64,000 nt of DNA from CAWIJJ01 sp963836425 (GTDB lineage Bacteria; Acidobacteriota; Terriglobia; Bryobacterales; Bryobacteraceae). The notes below the pieces were generated by a model, which was not told where the DNA came from, ran no database searches, and saw only the letters and a program-made list of their open reading frames with translations. Numbering within the stretch: the stretch's first letter is position 1; the number at the start of each line of letters is the position of its first letter. This document shows, piece after piece, positions 61,350-64,000 of the stretch. Where the stretch lies: positions 620,001 to 684,000 of the forward strand of contig CAWIJJ010000016.1 in assembly GCA_963836425.1 (NCBI GenBank). Reading direction: 5' to 3'. A program made the translations under genes and the position numbers.

Positions 61350-63069
61350 ATGAACTGGTTTAGGAACTGCAAAACAGTAACAAAACTGATGATCGGCTTT
61401 GGCCTCATCGCCGCCATGCTTGGTTTTGTGGCGTATCGGGGAGTCGCGGCTGCCGACGGGATCAATGGGATGTTGAACACGATGTACGAGCGCGACCTCA
61501 AAGGGCTGGATTCGATCAAAGAAGCGAATATCAACCTCATCTACATCGGACGGGCGTACCGGGCGGCCATTCTGGCCAGCGACAAAGCGGAGGTCGACCG
61601 GCTTCGCGGAGACGTCGAGAAGTACATCACTACCATGAATACTCTGCTGGCGGAAGCGGAAAAGACCATCGCCACCGAGGAAGGAAAGCGAGCGATTGCT
61701 GAGATAAGAGCCGCCCTCGCCGAGTACTTCCCGCAGGTTGCCGAAATCATGCGGTTGGTCCAGGCGGGCGACGAAAAGACTGCAAGGGCTTTGGCGGTAA
61801 CGGTCCGGGCGGTTGCCGGTCGCGCCGACGATGCGATGACCGCGGTTGCGAAATCGAAGGAGAAAGATCAGCGAACAGGCTTACAAGGATAGTGATGTCG
61901 TCGCCTCCAGCACGCAATCGATGCTGATTACGATCGGCATCATCGGTACCCTTCTGGCTCTCGTACTGGGCTACGTCATTGCACAGATGATTGCCCGCCC
62001 GCTGGCTGCCGCCAACCGGCTGGTCGGCGCCGTCGCCGAAGGTGATCTCCGAAGCAAAGTGGACGTGACATCGAAGGATGAGGTAGGCCAGATGCTGACG
62101 GCCATTAACCAGATGGTGGACAATCTGCGCAAGACGGTTGGGAGCGTAGCCGCTTCGTCCGCCAACGTCGCGAGCGGCAGTGAAGAGATGAGTTCTACCG
62201 CGCAACAACTGTCGCAGGGCGCCACGGAACAGTCCGCCGCGGCGGAAGAGAGCACCTCCTCGATGGAGGAGATGACCTCCAGCATCCAGCAGAATGCAGA
62301 CAACGCCAGGCAAACGGACAAGATCGCGTCCAAGGCGGCGGAGGACGGCAGAACCAGCGGCGAGGCCGTCGCCCGGACGGTTCAGGCCATGAAAGAGGTC
62401 GCCGAAAAGATCAACATCATCGAAGAAATCGCGCGCAAGACCGATCTTCTGGCCTTAAATGCGGCGGTTGAAGCGGCGCGCGCCGGAGAGCACGGTAAGG
62501 GTTTCGCGGTGGTAGCCTCGGAGGTTCGCAAACTGGCCGAACGGAGCCAAACCGCGGCGGCGGAGATCAGCCGGCTCACTTCCGATGGTGTCAAGACGGC
62601 CGACGGGGCCGGGCAACTGCTGGCAAAGCTGGTTCCCGACATCCAGAAGACTGCCGAATTGGTGCGGGAGATCGCGGCCGCAAGCGTGGAGCAGAGCAGC
62701 GGCGCCACGCAGGTGAGCAAAGCCATCCAGCAGCTCGACCAGGTGATCCAGCAGAATGCCGCGGCTTCCGAAGAGATGGCCTCCACGGCCGAGGAACTGT
62801 CGAGCCAGGCGGAACTCCTTCAGTCCGCAGTTGCCTTCTTTAAGGTGGATGACGCCCACCAGGGGCAGGTACAGCAGACAAGGCGAAGAGTGGCGCACCT
62901 TCAGCCCCAGCGCAAGGGTGGAATTTCAAAACCGCCGAATTCCCATTCCACCGGCGCCTCGCTGGCGCACTTGAGCACCGCAACCAAGTCCGGCGGCCCC
63001 AGCATTCAACTGAGCGACAGCGGCGGGGCGGATTCCCGCGACACCGAATTCGCGCCTTATCAGGCCTGA
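61350..63069 (+). pseudogene. Methyl-accepting chemotaxis protein, split by one frameshift
   Basis: The first frame (61350-61892) encodes TM1, a four-helix-bundle sensor domain (about 35-165) and stops at a TAG after KSKEKDQ. The second (from about 61866) begins ISEQAYKDSDVV, TM2, HAMP, and the signalling domain with its conserved tip IARKTDLLALNAAVEAARAGEHGKGFAVVA (in two pieces here for brevity). Removing one A from AAA at 61863-61865 joins KSKEK to ISEQAYKD and gives one protein of about 570 residues. No CheR-docking pentapeptide is seen at the end. It is either an assembly error or a fresh mutation. Confidence 0.85.
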
Positions 63070-63089
63070 CACGGAGGCGTAAGACTATC

Positions 63090-63587
63090 ATGATTACCGA
63101 AACCAGTCAGTACATGACGTTCAAACTGGGCAACGAGCTGTTTGCCATCAATGTCGCCCAGGTCCGCGAGATTCTGGAAGTATCGCAGATCACGAGAGTG
63201 CCAACCGCTCCACGCTACATGCGCGGTGTGGTCAATGTGCGCGGGCAGGCGACTCCGGTCGTCGATCTCCGCCTGAAGTTCGGACTCTCCGAGAGCCCGG
63301 ACACAGTCCATACACGGATCGTCGTCATGGAGCTGGAGCTCGACGGAGAAGCCACCGTTCTCGGCGGCATCGCCGACAGTGTGCATGAGGTGATTGAACT
63401 GGAGCCCGGCAGTATCAATCCGCCACCCCGGATCGCGATGCGGTGGCGCACGGACTTCATTCAGGGCATGGGGAAGAGGGGAGACGACTTTATCATCATT
63501 CTCGATGTCAATGCCGTCTTTTCTTCAGAAGAGCTCGCCGTTGTCAGCCAGGCTTCGGAGCATGTCATGCAACCCGTTCCTGCGTAA
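63090..63587 (+). CDS. cheW: Chemotaxis adaptor protein CheW
   Basis: 165 residues. The two five-stranded barrels of CheW are recognisable: YMTFKLGNELFAINVAQVREIL and the MRGVVNVRGQATPVVDLRLKFG block, then DSVHEVIELEPGSI and the closing FIIILDVNAVFSSEEL. It links CheA to the MCP. It follows the MCP by 20 bp and precedes cheR, completing a core signalling unit. Confidence 0.94.
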   Translation: MITETSQYMTFKLGNELFAINVAQVREILEVSQITRVPTAPRYMRGVVNVRGQATPVVDLRLKFGLSESPDTVHTRIVVMELELDGEATVLGGIADSVHEVIELEPGSINPPPRIAMRWRTDFIQGMGKRGDDFIIILDVNAVFSSEELAVVSQASEHVMQPVPA

Positions 63588-63682
63588 CTTGAACGCGTCG
63601 CCGTTCGCGTTGGCGCGATGCACGATTAGCGGTCAGTCCAAACACCTGGGCTGACCGCAACGCCGAGCCAGGACCCAATCTC

Positions 63683-64000
63683 ATGCCAATAACCGCTTCT
63701 GCCGACACTGGTGAACTTTCCCGGAAAACTTTTGCCCGATTCGCCGATTTCATTACCAGCGAACTCGGCATCAAGATGCCGGAGTCGAAGATGACGATGG
63801 TTCAGAGCCGTCTGCTTCGCCGGGTTCGTGAGCTGCAACTGAAGTCGGTTGAGCACTACTGTGAATACTTCTTCAATTCGTCGAACGCGGACGAACGGGA
63901 GCATTTTGTCAATGCGATCACTACGAACAAAACCGATTTCTTTCGAGAGGCGGCGCACTTCGATTTTCTGACGCGAGTCGCCCTTCCCTCGCTCTGCCGG
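63683..64000 (+). CDS. cheR: Chemotaxis methyltransferase CheR, N-terminal part (truncated by window end)
   Basis: 106 codons are visible from an ATG at 63683, with no stop before the window ends. The all-helical N-terminal domain has FARFADFITSELGIKMPESK, and the start of the SAM domain is TTNKTDFFREAAHFDFL, characteristic of CheR. The enzyme methylates MCP glutamates with SAM to reset the receptor. It is 95 bp after cheW and is the last visible gene of the operon. Confidence 0.92.
   Translation, partial: MPITASADTGELSRKTFARFADFITSELGIKMPESKMTMVQSRLLRRVRELQLKSVEHYCEYFFNSSNADEREHFVNAITTNKTDFFREAAHFDFLTRVALPSLCR

Noticed and set aside
1..64000. tRNA, rRNA, riboswitch, CRISPR array or complete insertion sequence
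   Set aside because: I looked through the intergenic spaces and saw no cloverleaf, no regularly spaced repeats and no transposase with flanking inverted repeats.

Overview
The window is a GC-rich, gene-dense bacterial chromosome segment with no tRNA, rRNA, CRISPR array or intact insertion sequence that I could find. The gene content points to Acidobacteriota, probably the Bryobacterales/Solibacter group. The signs are several VWFA-domain secreted proteins, a DUF1080 protein, a Tat-exported sulfatase and Gfo/Idh oxidoreductase, a bbp2-type porin, a WS/DGAT acyltransferase and an HMG-CoA reductase. The assignment is an inference from content, not a phylogeny.

Layout. 1-6144: the C-terminus of an aldehyde dehydrogenase, then a storage-lipid locus. 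It holds an alpha/beta hydrolase, a WS/DGAT and a six-repeat phasin-like protein, divergent from a PhaR-type regulator and a UbiB-like kinase. The divergent spacer carries two CTGC-N3-GCAG palindromes. 6026-9352: HMG-CoA reductase and a cholesterol-oxidase-like GMC oxidoreductase. 9609-11093: a small membrane protein, a decayed GyrI-like gene and a coiled-coil protein. 11075-13783: an SDR divergent from a long-chain acyl-CoA ligase, with a promoter and palindromic operator between them. 13894-17253: porin with a strong terminator, threonine synthase, lytic transglycosylase and a small membrane protein. 17257-20254: a fused NfnA-NfnB-like flavoprotein translationally coupled to a rubrerythrin-like protein.

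20320-25095: a twin DUF1080 protein and two tandem VWFA-family proteins, the second frameshifted twice. 25073-27612: a polysaccharide deacetylase, ACP, KAS II and small membrane protein operon. 27661-32118: uvrC, an NTPase, an AlkA-type glycosylase, a third VWFA protein and an NTF2-like protein. 32177-42050: a carbohydrate-oriented stretch with a radical-SAM sulfatase maturase, SDR, PQQ-type propeller, VOC protein, Cys-type sulfatase, a secreted protein, and a tight Gfo/Idh, MetE-like and PL22-like operon. 42072-46437: two methyltransferases (one with a signal peptide), a DUF2461 protein, murB and an ankyrin protein. 46473-49124: a soluble two-component pair and a stand-alone HTH protein. 49155-57716: methylmalonyl-CoA mutase catalytic subunit, a glycosyltransferase coupled to a sigma-54 activator, RlpA and dnaE. 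58066-64000: a chemosensory operon (STAS, CheA, beta-barrel protein, MCP, CheW, CheR) that runs off the end.

Three otherwise well-conserved genes (a VWFA protein, the PQQ propeller and the MCP) are interrupted by frame changes that look like single-base indels. This suggests either consensus errors in the assembly or recent decay. The most interesting items are the PhaR/phasin control region with its repeat-built phasin, the fused Nfn protein with a ribosome-site hairpin, the Gfo/Idh, MetE-like and PL22 operon, and the chemosensory operon with its STAS and outer-membrane components.
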